A DNA stretch of 64,000 nt from Amborella trichopoda (lineage: Eukaryota; Streptophyta; Magnoliopsida; Amborellales; Amborellaceae), in the NCBI RefSeq assembly GCF_000471905.2, contig NW_006499827.1:2151484-2215483 (forward strand). The letters run 5' to 3'. Below, one piece after another: positions 22,353 through 32,600 of this stretch. The translations under genes were made by a program, and so were the position numbers. Under the pieces are notes generated by a model. That model searched no databases, was not told the DNA's origin, and worked only from the letters and a program-made list of their open reading frames with translations. Positions within the stretch are counted from its first letter, which is position 1, and every line of letters starts with the position of its first letter.

Positions 22353-22970
22353 ACGCTAATTTAAACTTGAAAGCTTAGGGGCGATTTGTCATTTATTGGT
22401 TAGATTGGGGGTGTTATAGTCAATAAACAGTGTATTATTAAGAGAGAGAACAAAAGGAGCGTGTGTCTTGTGTGTGTTTAGGACAGTAGGCTGACACGCA
22501 ATTAACAAAACACCTCAATTGGAAAAGAAATGGAGAAGTTTACCCCGCGAGAGTAGGAAGAGGCGTGGACAAAATTTCTGACACGTACTTTGCCGTAAAA
22601 CCCCCAACACGAATTCAAACCTGAAAATTACTTCTTGAGAGAGAAAGAAAAGAGATGAAGTCAATCAACAATTTGATAAAATATTTCTAACAATCAAGCT
22701 TATCGCTGGAAATTATGGGCCGAAACGGACGAGGTCCAGCCCGGCGGTTGTCCCCATAAGGCCAGCCCTCACCTGTCTCTAACCTTATTAGGGTCGAGCC
22801 AAGTTGGGGTAAACCTAGCTACATACTGGCGTTAGCCCCACCCTCGGGCCACTTGAAAATTATAAAAACTTGCACTTATTTTTTGATACAGTGTTTTCTT
22901 TTTTTTTGTATATCTATAGATTTATTGTATATATTACTATTATTTTTTGTAGCATACAATTTTGTAACAT
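22353..22970. other. Intergenic with a GGCC-rich fragment (22715-22860)
   Basis: From about 22440 onward GA tracts begin and continue to the GTL1-like gene. 22715-22860 (TATGGGCCGAAACGG, AGCCCGGCGGTTG, CCCTCGGGCC) is the GC-rich interspersed family again. No coding sequence. Confidence 0.45.
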
Positions 22971-23235
22971 TATAAATTTGGGCTCTTGTTCATATCTTTC
23001 ATAAGCTTTACAATATAAATAATTTTATAAATTGAGGCTCTTGTTCACATCTTTCGTAAGCTTTGAAATATAAATAATTTTATAAATTGAAGCTCTTTGT
23101 TCACGTCACTCTTAAATACAAATAATCTTATAAATTGAAGATCTTGTTCAGATATTTCATAAGTTCTGAAATACAAATAACTTCATAAATTGAAGCTCTT
23201 GTATACATCTTTCATAAACTCTGAAATACAGACCG
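22971..23235. repeat. Tandem repeat, about 55-bp period, five copies
   Basis: Copies start at 22971, 23026, 23081, 23129 and 23184, each beginning TATAAATTG and continuing GAAGCTCTTGTTCA, CATCTTTCATAAG, CTTTGAAATA. Spacing is 55, 55, 48 and 55. Confidence 0.85.
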
Positions 23236-25189
23236 ACTACGCCAGTAAAGCCGCCCAAACCATTGCCAACCCTACTTGCAATTACCTAGAGAGAGAGAGA
23301 GAGAGATAGAGAGAGGGCAATCACAAAAACAAATTGAAAGGGAAATTTTGTAGAGAGAAGTGAGGGAGGGAGGAAGTTGCCATTTGCCTTAAAGCCCCAC
23401 ACATCAATTAAAGTGGAGAGAGGGATAGAGGGAAAGCCATTTGCCCTAAAACCCCAACACAAGAATTAAAATAGAGAGATTCGTGGACGAATACCAGACA
23501 TGCAAATTGCCGTAAAATCCCAAGAACAAATTTAAAGCTGAAATCTACACAAGAGAGTGGCTAGAGAGAGAAAATGTGTGCGAAAGAGAGAGAAAGAAAG
23601 GGTGAAGAGAGAGAAAGTAGAGAGAGAGAGAGAAGGGTTGTGGGGAAAGCTCTATTATTATTGACCAACACAGGGCGGGGCCCTCCATCTGGGAAAGGAT
23701 ACCGCATTTAACCCTTTGGGAAAATGCCCCTCCCCCTTACTACCACGGCTCCTCAGTGCAAGAACTACCGCCAAACCTTACGTGGCAGTCCAACGACCGG
23801 AAACGGCCCGGGAAATCCAAGTGGCAGCCGTTGATACTGCCGGGAAAAGGTATCCGGCAAGTCTGCCCGGCAGTTGGGGTGTGGTGTGGGATCCGCGATA
23901 AACGCCCGGCACGTTCGAGCCCCTGTAAGCGGGCCCACTCTACAGCTGTTACAATGTGTTCCTGTCTCCACCGTTTCATCGATAAAGAGAGAGAGAGAGA
24001 GTAGAAAACCCAAAAAGAAGAGAGAGAAAGAGAGGTTAAAAAAGAGAAACACATGGAAGTTTTAGAGAGAGGGGAAAACCCAAAAGGAAGAAAGATTGAA
24101 AAAGATAAACCCACTCCGGATTACAGTGAAAGACGAAACAAGAAAACTGAATAGAAAAATGCAAAAAAAAAAAAAAATTAAAATAAAACTAGAGAAATAT
24201 GGGAAAAAAAAAAAAAAAGTTTACAGAGAAGAGGTAAAAAACAAAAAGTAATAAAAGGTCAAAGAGAAAACTCAAAAGCATCAAATTTTTTTATTTAGGG
24301 TTGGTATTATTCTTAACACCCTGGGCTGTGGGTTGTGGGGTGAACAAGTTCTTATAAGCTCCGGGAATTCGCATTTGATTCCATTTGTACATTTCTTTTA
24401 TACATCTACCGATTTATTTTAGTTCTCCCGTTATTTTAATTATTGAGCAAGCATTGAGAGAGAGAGAGAGAGAGAGAGGGGGTAGAGAGAGAAGGTGGAG
24501 AGAGAAAGTAGAGAGAGAAAGAGAGGCGTGAAGGTTTGGGTTGGAGACGCCCATTATCAGTAGAAGAGGGGAGTTGTGGTGGTGCCTTTGGGTTTTAACT
24601 ATTATTAGGTCCCAAAGTAAGCCGAGCTGACAACGCAGCATCTCATTTCTTTTATGAATTTCCCGTCATGACCGTCATCATCATCCTCATCACTCGCTTT
24701 CTCTCTCTAGACCTCCTCTCTCTATAGACTTCCTCTCTCTAAGGCCACTGTGCTCCTCCTCGTCCTCCTGGTGCCGCTGCTGGATGTTGCAGGACGCCAT
24801 ATTGTTTATTTGGGTTCCCCCCCATTTGCTCTTTTTTCAGTTTTTAATCGCTTTCCAGCGCTCACTCGTAGGAGCCTCTTAAGCTTTCCAGTTGTCCTTC
24901 TTTTTCACCCTCTCAGTACAGATTTCCCTTTTCCCCCCCCCAAATTCCCCACTTCACGGTCCCTACTTCTCTTCCCCATCTCAACTTTCCCCTCCCCCTT
25001 CTTTCTCTCTCTAACCTTCAACAGCCCTCCCCCAATTCACCCCTTCTTTCTCTCTCTAGGCATCATGATGAGATGGTTAGAATGGCAGAGGCCGATGTAC
25101 GGCCGACTTGACCTCTGACTCCATTCCCCATACGCCCAAGCTAGAGAGAGAGGGGGTAAAGAGAGGGAGATTAGCGTTTAGAGAGAGAA
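23236..25189 (+). promoter_or_regulatory. Upstream region of the GTL1-like gene, GAGA-rich
   Basis: Probably holds the promoter and a long 5' UTR; the exact start cannot be read. Dense GA tracts occur at 23291-23315, 23560-23635, 23986-24075, 24453-24525 and 25141-25190, with CT tracts at 24700-25060. A GC-rich island (23745-23975) has CGGCCCGGG, GCCGGGAAAAGG, GCCCGGC and ACGTGGC words. Known: plant BBR/BPC proteins bind GA repeats. The frames inside (23716-24114, 24414-24641, 24750-25118) are low-complexity or lack an ATG. Confidence 0.5.
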
Positions 25190-25494
25190 ATGCAGCAAGG
25201 TGGGTCTCAATATGGGGTATCGCCAGAAGTGGGTCAGTTTGGGGGGTTGCCGGAAAACGCTTCCCCGATCAGTTCGCGGGCTCCTAGCGGCAGGAATTTC
25301 GAGGAGCTCGTGGGCCCGGCCGGTGGGTTCGCTGATGAGGAGGCTCTGGTGGGCGGTGAGGAAGGAGAGAGAGGGGCAACTGGTAATCGGTGGCCGAGAC
25401 AGGAGACCTTGGCTTTGCTCAAAGTTAGGCAGGATATGGACGCAGCTTTCCGTGATGCTACTCTCAAAGGCCCCTTATGGCAGGAAGTATCAAG
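25190..25494 (+). CDS. GTL1: GTL1-like exon 1
   Basis: 305 nt: residues 1-101 plus two bases of Arg102. Low-complexity Gly/Ser/Glu-rich start, then the first half of the N-terminal trihelix with NRWPRQETLALL and LKGPLWQEVS. The donor is CAAG|GTATGT at 25495. The split falls inside helix two of the trihelix, between VSR and KLAEQGFNRSAKKCKEK. Confidence 0.92.
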
Positions 25495-28400
25495 GTATGT
25501 ATACTTTGTGAATGATTTCTAGCTGTTTGCCTGTTGGTCTGGTTCTAGAGGAGAGAGAGTGAGAGGTGGTTTGGGGTCGTCTGAATTTAGTAGAGATAGG
25601 AGAGAGTGAGAAGTGTGGGAGATAGAAGGGGAACAATTGAGATGAGGTGAGGGATGGGTCGGTGTTGCTGTAAGGGTACCAATTCAAGGTGAGAGAGTCG
25701 GAAAAGCCACTGAATTGGAGTTTCAGAGAGAGAGAGAGAGAGAAAGAGATGAGTTGATAAAATTCGGTAAAATACAGGTAGAGAGAGAAAGAGTGAGAGA
25801 GAGAGAGAAATAGAGGCTCGAGGGGGACTTGGAATTTAAATTGGAGCAATTGAGAGGAAAGGATGGAAGGTAGGTGGGTTGTTAGGTTTCTCCATGGGAG
25901 GATCCATTGGTAGTTCAGTCATCAATCGTCAACAGCATGAGAGAGAGAGAGAGGGGGGGAATTCCAAATGTGCAGAGAGAGAGAGAGAACTTCCAATTGT
26001 GTTGTTCTAGAGAGAGAGAGACTTAGGGGAATTCCAAATGTGCAGAGAAAGAGAGAGACTTCCAATTGTGTTGTTCTAGAGAGAGAGAGACTTAGGGGAA
26101 TTCCGAATGTGCAGAGAAAGAGAGAGACTTCCAATTGTGTTGTTGAAGAGAGAGAGAGAGAGGTGTTGTTCTTTGAGCGAATGCTATCCCCCTATTAAAA
26201 TCCACCAGTCTCATTCCTCGAATTATCCAACCATTAACAGTCCGTGATCAGTCAACCCCTTCAAAACCCACAGATCCCCTCCCCCTCCTTCCTCCTCTCT
26301 CTCTCTCTCTCTCTTCTCTTTCTCTCTCTAAATCCCAAATCCACCAATTCCCCCCTCTCTCTCTAGACAGAGGAATTAGCTCAGATCTGAAACTGAAGAG
26401 AAACTTTTAGAGAGAGAAAGATGAGTACATCCCGGTCATTCAGACCGCTAACGGTCACCTATGGTTCGTACCACGGAGCCTCGCGTCACGCATGCCGGTT
26501 CGGGCAACAGGCCGCACACCTTCTTTGATTCGCTCTCCCTCTGCAATTCCCAAAATACCCCACAAATCCTTTCCCTGAAACCCATGCCACAGCCTCCATT
26601 TGCATCACCACTCTCCAATCCCGATACTCTTCCTCTTCCCCCCACAAAAAAATAATAATATTTCTTTTTTTATGGAGAAAAATATAAAGAATATCAGTTT
26701 AATCAGTTGTTCTAGGTGCCCAATCTTTACAAATTTGACAAATGCATCTTGTTACCCTGAAATCCATTTCCTCCTTGGTGAAAATCTCTATTTTGCCCTT
26801 AGTTTGGTGCAGAGTCCTACATGTTAGGCTCATTTCCAGGAGAGTAGATGTAGCCATCTTTGCATGAGCATGTACTATGTAGTTTGGACTTCTATTTGCT
26901 CAAAATTGGAATGCAAATTGAGTGAAGTTCTCCTCCATTTCGGCATAAATCATTTTATCTTATAAAAATATGAATTAGTATGAAGTTGAAACCATTCAAA
27001 CTCATCATGAGTGGTGACTTGGTCAGTCTGATCTAAAGCTAAAAACTATGTTCATTTTATCTTATAAAATATGAATTAGTATTATTTTAGCTATACTAGA
27101 TCCCTAGCTAGTTTGGTGATTGCTTCGACGCGAAAAATTCGAAATGTTGTGCATTGATAAGAAAAGAAGCAGGGGGAAGATACCGAAAGAACTCACTAAC
27201 GGACGGATACTTGATTTCTCCTTTCATATTGTATTGAATTAACTTCTCAATTTTTCATGAAGAAGCTCTGTCCGTTTTCGCTCTTATTTTTCGAAATTCA
27301 CTATTTCAATCGTTTCAATGTCAAAAAAATTCCAAATGAATCTGAATCTCTAGATTTCCTTTCCATCATTTCACATTACTTATTTATATTTCTTTACTGC
27401 AATTTCACAAGAAAAAAACTGAGTTCCATCCATTATTACTAAGATGCCCCTAACTCCCTAGCCTAACCAGGGTTCCCTCAGGGTCAAAAGGGTAATATTT
27501 ATCGAACCTGTCTAAATCCATCCCCTCTCCGCTTCTCGCTCCATTTTGCAGGAAGCTAGCTGAGCAAGGGTTTAATCGCAGCGCCAAAAAATGCAAAGAG
27601 AAGTTCGAAAACGTCCATAAATACTACAAGCGCACCAAGGAAGGCCGAGCTGGTCGCCAAGACGGCAAAAGCTACCGTTTCTTCTCTCAACTCGAAGCCC
27701 TCCACTCGAGCCAAGCCACCCCCACCACCTCGGCTCCACCACCACCGCAACCGCCACCACCACAAAACCCTAACCCTAATAATCCAGTCCCTCTCCTCCC
27801 TTCACCAATGGCCTCCAATCCTCGTCCCCAACCAACCCCTCAACTCCAAATTCCCAAACCTGCGGCTGATTTTCCGGCCACTGGAATAAGCCTGAGTTCT
27901 GGGGACTCGTCGGAATCGGACGACTCTGAAGGGACTGAAACTGTGGCAAAAGATAGCCGGAAGAGGAAGAGGTCGAATTCAGCAGACCAGATGACTACTA
28001 AGATGATGGATTTCTTTGAGGGACTCATGAAACAAGTCATGGAGAAACAAGAAGCCATGCAACAGAAGTTCCTGGAAACAATGGAGAAGAGAGAGCAAGC
28101 TCGAATGATAAGAGAGGAGGCTTGGAAGAGACAGGAGATGGCTCGACTGGCTCGTGAGCATGAGCTTGTGGCGCAAGAGCGAGCGCTCTCCGCGTCACGA
28201 GATGCAGCAGTCATATCGTTTTTGCAGAAGATAACAGGCCAGACGATACCAATCCCGAACCCACCAGCTGGACCCACAGTGCCCGTCGCTCCAGTCCCAG
28301 TCCCTGTTCCTCCTCCACCCACTGTAACAGCCATTGTGCCCACCACTCCAAACCCAACTCGACCACCGAACCCAGCACCCACACCCCCACCCCCACCCCC

Positions 28401-31400
28401 ACCCGCTGCCCCTGCGGGTGCAGACCAAGATCTAAGTGGGCACGAGTCATCCAGCTCAAGGTGGCCGAAAGCTGAGGTTCACGCCTTGATCCAGCTGAGA
28501 AGTGGGCTCGAGTCCAGGTACCAAGAGGCCGGACCCAAGGGTCCATTATGGGAAGAGATATCGGCGGGCATGAGTCGGCTCGGGTACAACAGGAGCGCAA
28601 AGAGGTGCAAGGAGAAGTGGGAGAATATCAACAAGTATTTCAAGAAGGTGAAAGAGAGCAACAAGAAGAGGCCTGAAGATGCAAAGACATGCCCTTACTT
28701 CCATCAATTAGACGCGCTTTACAAAAAGAAGATCTTCGGAGGCGGTGTGAGTTCGAGCGGCGCAGCATCAGAGAGCGGCGGTGAAGTTTTGGCAATAATG
28801 GCAGCTCCGCCACCTGTGGTGGCAAGTGGGGGTGGTGGTGGTGGTACGACAACTCAGCAGGTCCAGAACGGTAACGGTCACGGCAACGGAGGGGGAAAGG
28901 ATGGTAACGGGGGAGAGGGTAACGGTGGAAACGGGGGCAGCGTGCAAACTGGCTTCTACCAGAGCGGGGAGCAGTCCAAAAAGGTAAGACTGACGTGGAT
29001 TTTTCTTATTTGTTTAATTGCCGTTCCCCCGTTACCATTCTTCCCCGCTCCGTTTTTTGTCGTGTCAATATTTCTTTCATTAAATGCCTAAAATACCTCA
29101 ACAATATTTAAATGACAGGAATACCCTTTGCCCTTACCTTTTAAAAAATAAACAAACGAGCCATTTATTTTACAAGGAATGTGGTCTAACTTTGAAGCTG
29201 AGGGAAGATTTTTTTTTTTATTTTTTTTACCTCAATTTGGTTTCTATTACGAGAGAAACTACTTCAATTAGGCCGAAAAATTAGCCCGATCTCATAGCTC
29301 GAGGCCTCGTGGTTCTTAATTTGATAGTGACGCCATGTTAAAGAGATTTTTTGCTAATTTTAGTTGGGTTTTGGCTAAAATTGTCGGTGTGGCTATCTGC
29401 ATTTGAATTCGATGATGCCGTATCGCTTGACATGCGCTTTCCCAAGATATTCTTCGATTCATCACCGCTATATCCGTCCTAGATTTTATCGAGAACTGTG
29501 CTTAATCATCGACCTAGGTTGCATGCCAGAGATTTTATCTATGGATGCATTGTATATAATCCCTTCTTTATTTAGGGGCCGAATTGAATTTTTTGATTCG
29601 AAATCTATAACTCTTACTATTTGCAGAATACAGAGAAAGTAAATAGAATTACAATAATTGACCTATAATTTGTGAGGATAGTCCCCTGTTAATGAATTAT
29701 TTCAATTTAATTCAAATTTATTTCACTGTTTCTAAACATGAAATGCCTTCACTCCCTATGGAAACCATTTTAAAGAGGTCAGAATGTGGTCATTTTCCAT
29801 AAAGAATGGAAATATGCTGCACATAGATAAGGCTGGAATCGTGCTTATACTTGTGTAGATCACCAATTTTTAAGTTTGTGTTGAGCTAGGAAAAAGGGTA
29901 ATTTCTCAAACACATTGGGAACGTTGGTCATTTCAAAAAAACCATGGGTCCATGTTGGTTTTGAAAATATTGGGGCTTGGTTGGTCATTTATAAGGGGCA
30001 CATTTATAAGGGGCACATTCCCCCTTCTTAATGTGCTTGTACATTAGCTACAAGAGGTAAGCCCTCATTTTATATAAGGTTGTAAAATTGAATAATCAAA
30101 GTAAGATGCATTTTCAAATATTTTTATGAAATTTTGGTGTCGAAATTGGTTAGGATGGTATGATAATCTGTTTTTATCTTTATTTATAAAAGTTTATATT
30201 TTAAAAATAGTTCAAATCAAACATATCTATAAACTTATAAAAATCTTGAAAATAGATGGTCCTGATAATTTATTGCAATATGTACTATTTTTAACACGCT
30301 GATTATTATTTTTTTGTATTTCTATATTTGAGAATATGTGGTCTGGATAATTTATTGCAATGTGTACTATTTTTAATACTTGGATTTTATTTTATTTTAT
30401 TTTTTTCTATTATTATTATTTTATTTCTATATCTATACATCTCGATGTCAAGATGATCAATTAGATGTTTTTCCAACATCAAAACAACCTTTTTCAAAGG
30501 ATTTGAGAGGTGCACCTTACGTTTTTCCTTTTTCTTGCTATTTTTGGCATGCCAAAAAGAATATATACTCCGGCGGGATCATTTCCTAGATGATACAGAC
30601 CTTTTTCTATCTCAAAATGGTTTTTTCAATACTAAAGAAAAAATAAGTTCCATTTTTTGCTATAGTCCACGTTAGGGGTGGCAACCGGTAAGATCGGGCT
30701 AGACCCCGATCTGAACCTGAATAGTATTCGGATCCAAACTTTTGACATGTACCCAGCCCGTCGGGTCCCAGTCCATTGCCACCATTTGACTATAGGCTGT
30801 TTTTTTTTGCACTTTTTTAACGAGCACCTACCCTATGATTATGAACTTCTTTTCTTTTTTCCAATAATACTGTAAATTTTACCAATACTGTGACAATATG
30901 AACACTTAGTGTACACATAAAGACACATGATTGCCATCATATACCCTACGACTATAGGTACGGATCGAATCCGGCTGGACCAAGACCCAAACTTGAATAG
31001 TATTTGGGTCCAAAATTTGGACCCATACCCAGACCCGAGGTGGGGGTATATCCGTTGGGTTCAGGTCTAGTAGGGTCCATTGCCACCCCTAGGCCATGTG
31101 AATCTATACTTTTTGATGCAAATTTATTCAAGGGAAGTATTCTTAGTAGGGCAAGCTTTCTATGGTTCCCTATAACATAAAACTTATATACTTCCCCTTA
31201 TCCAACCGTCTATTTTGAATGGAGGGTTAAGATTTGCCCCAATCACAATGTCACGACTCTACACTTTTATTTTTAATTTTTTTCTATAAACTATTTTGAC
31301 ACCAAATTTTGGACGTCCAATCCTCTATTAAACTTGCACTAGCAAAAAATATAAAAAAAAATAGTTCCAATAAAATAAAATGATCAAAATACCCCTGAAA

Positions 31401-32433
31401 GTTTCCACGGGTATTTTGGCCATTATATTTATCGAAAATTTATTTTTAATATTTTTAAAAGGTGCCCCCCAATGAGAAGATGGGAGGTACCAAATTCCAT
31501 ATTCATACAATTTGTATAAAAATAACTTAACATAAAATACTTTAAGACGTCAGATCTAAGATCAAACGTTGATTGACTCTCTTAATCAAAATTGGATGGC
31601 TGGATGGTAGAGGAAGCATGGATCTTTTATGCTGTAGAGGAAGTATAGAAACCTTTCCCTTCTAAGTAAACTGTTTGTAGTCTCTCTCAGCATACTTAGG
31701 GAAACTTTTCTATGTTTCTCCTGCAGCATAGAAGTTCTATACTCCCCTTTATTCAATCGTCCATTTTAAATGGAGGGCTAAGATTGCTCCAATCACAATA
31801 TCACGTCTTTATACTATTTTATTTGTAATTTTTTTTCTATAAATGTTTTTGACACCAAATTTTGGACGTCCATTCCTCTATTAAACTCACACTAGTGAAA
31901 AATGTAAAAAACATATTTTCAATAAAATAAAATAACCAAAATACCCCTGAAAATTTTAAGAGGTATTTTGGTCATTATATTTTATCGAAAAATTATTTTT
32001 AATATTTTTTATAGGTGCGCCTCAATGAGAAGATGGCACATACCAAATTTCATATTCATACAATCCGTGTAAAAAAAAAACTAAAAATAAAGTACTTTGA
32101 GACTTCGGATTTAAGATCAAATGATGAGTGACTTTCTTATCAAAATTAGACGGCTGGATGATAAGGGTAGGATAGAACTTCTATGCACTAAAGGGAGCAT
32201 AGAAAGCTTGCCCATGTGCTTATATCTTGGTTATTCTCTAGTTTATGTATAACATTGTGTTCACTTAAACACAGTCTCTCTATCAAAATGGATTGATTGG
32301 CCTTTTGTATTGAAGCCAGAAGACATTGTGAGGGAGCTGATAGACCTTCAACAACAGCAGCAGCAATCAGTAATGGACGACTACGACAAACTCGAAGAAC
32401 CCGATAGCGATAAACTCGATGAAGAAGAAGACC

Positions 32434-32466
<33 letters not shown>

Positions 32467-32600
32467 AAGAAGAAAGGGAAGGAAACCAGCAGGAAGAAGA
32501 AGAAGAGAGCCGCAAATTACCATTCGAAGTTCAGTTCCAGCGGCAACCATCGTCCGCCTCCGCAACAAACCCCAACACATTCATGGCCATGGTCCAGTAA
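25190..32600 (+). CDS. GTL1: GTL1/GT-2-class trihelix transcription factor, 3 exons
   Basis: Joined exons 25190-25494, 27552-28983 and 32316-32600 encode 673 residues, near or slightly above the usual length for GT-2-class proteins. Seen: N-terminal trihelix about 66-153 (W68, W97 and F120 at the three core positions), Pro-rich linker about 160-185, basic RKRKR at 238-242 (likely nuclear signal), a long charged helix about 245-332, a second Pro-rich stretch 337-392, C-terminal trihelix about 405-494 (W406, W435, W458), a Gly/Asn-rich part, then an acidic tail ending FMAMVQ. Known: two trihelix domains around a central helix define GT-2-class DNA-binding regulators, which bind GT elements; Arabidopsis GTL1 limits trichome and root-hair growth and represses a stomatal-density gene. 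Inference: the tail makes GTL1 a better fit than GT-2, but a DF1-type paralogue is possible. The ATG at 25190 is the first in frame; all junctions keep frame with GT-AG borders. I see no disruption. Confidence 0.92.
25495..27551 (+). other. GTL1-like intron 1
   Basis: 2057 bp, GT at 25495 and AG at 27550-27551 after TCCATTTTGCAG. It contains GA microsatellites, a 3 x 69-bp tandem array (about 25950-26165), a CT-rich stretch (26275-26365) and a GC-richer patch (26430-26530) with a 35-codon ATG frame starting at 26421. From 26650 to 27440 it is AT-rich. The splice pair is fixed by perfect restoration of the trihelix reading frame. Confidence 0.85.
25950..26165. repeat. Intronic tandem array, 3 x 69 bp
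   Basis: TTCCAATTGTGTTGTT begins at 25991, 26060 and 26129, giving an exact 69-bp period. Each unit has a GA tract, GGGGAATTCC(A/G)AATGTGC and another GA tract. A 69-bp period keeps a frame open on both strands, so the frames here are artefacts of the repeat. Confidence 0.9.
27552..28983 (+). CDS. GTL1: GTL1-like exon 2
   Basis: 1432 nt: last base of Arg102 to Lys579. It holds the second half of the N-terminal trihelix (GFNRSAKKCKEKFENVHKYY), the Pro-rich linkers, basic motif, central helix and whole C-terminal trihelix (SSRWPKAEVHAL, KGPLWEEIS, NRSAKRCKEKWENINKYF, TCPYFHQLDALYKKK), then Gly/Asn repeats. The donor is CCAAAAAG|GTAAGA at 28984. GC content is well above the surroundings, which explains the long antisense frames at 27840-28600. 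Confidence 0.93.
30068..30535. mobile_element. MITE-B copy in intron 2, with 82-bp internal duplication
   Basis: Starts TTTTATATAAGGTTGTAAAA and ends near GGTGCACCTTACGTTTTTCC; the centre has CATCTCGATGTCAAGATGAT. A segment with ATAATTTATTGCAAT and GTACTATTTTTAA occurs at 30265 and again at 30347, so this copy is longer than its relatives by one internal duplication. TSD not read. Confidence 0.75.
30673..31091. mobile_element. hAT-like MITE in intron 2 with 8-bp TSD
   Basis: 419 bp with perfect 11-bp inverted ends TAGGGGTGGCA/TGCCACCCCTA. Octamers gtccacgt (30665-30672) and ggccatgt (31092-31099) match at 6 of 8. The interior matches the copy at 1318-1754 along its whole length. Confidence 0.9.
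31149..31659. mobile_element. MITE-D copy 1 in intron 2, 9-bp TSD
   Basis: 511 bp. Left GGGCAAGCTTTCTATGGTTC is the complement of the right end GAAGTATAGAAACCTTTCCC, with similarity continuing about 50 bp inward (CATAAAACTTATATACTTCC). Flanks ttcttagta (31140-31148) and ttctaagta (31660-31668) match at 8 of 9. Known: 9-bp TSD and GG-initial ends fit Mutator. No transposase; the - strand frame inside has no domain. Confidence 0.88.
31699..32213. mobile_element. MITE-D copy 2 in intron 2
   Basis: 515 bp, same orientation and full-length similarity to copy 1, 39 bp downstream of it. The left end GGGAAACTTTTCTATG pairs with the right end CATAGAAAGCTTGCCC. Flanks gcatactta (31690-31698) and atgtgctta (32214-32222) match at 5 of 9, all four differences being transitions, as expected if an old TSD decayed by cytosine deamination. 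Confidence 0.85.
32316..32600 (+). CDS. GTL1: GTL1-like exon 3 (acidic C-terminus)
   Basis: 285 nt: residues 580-673 and stop TAA at 32598-32600. Starts PEDIVRELIDL, has six consecutive Gln, then DDYDKLEEPDSDKLDEEE and long Glu runs encoded by a GAG/GAA repeat, then KLPFEVQFQRQ and the terminal TFMAMVQ typical of GTL1 proteins. The acidic part could be an activation or interaction surface; this is inference. Confidence 0.92.

Larger units (their letters stand above)
28984..32315 (+). other. GTL1-like intron 2, transposon-laden
   Basis: 3332 bp ending GTATTGAAG|CC. The first 1.1 kb is plain AT-rich DNA. Then come a MITE-B (30068-30535), a hAT-like MITE (30673-31091) and two MITE-D copies (31149-31659 and 31699-32213). 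Only 102 bp separate the last element from the acceptor. The splice is supported because it joins QSKK to PEDIVREL, a junction continuous in GTL1-type proteins. Confidence 0.85.

Noticed and set aside
23716-24114. Overlapping frames on both strands in a GC island
   Set aside because: No domain, extends into GA tracts; the island is better explained as regulatory DNA upstream of the GTL1-like gene.
24750-25118. 122-codon frame just upstream of the GTL1-like ATG
   Set aside because: No ATG at its start, Pro/Leu/Ser-rich translation of CT tracts; more likely 5' UTR.
27840-28600. 180- and 129-codon antisense frames
   Set aside because: Shadows of GTL1-like exon 2, caused by its GC-rich codons.
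29403-29642. 79-codon frame in GTL1-like intron 2 as an extra exon
   Set aside because: No similarity to GTL1 proteins, and the exon 2 to exon 3 junction is already continuous without it.
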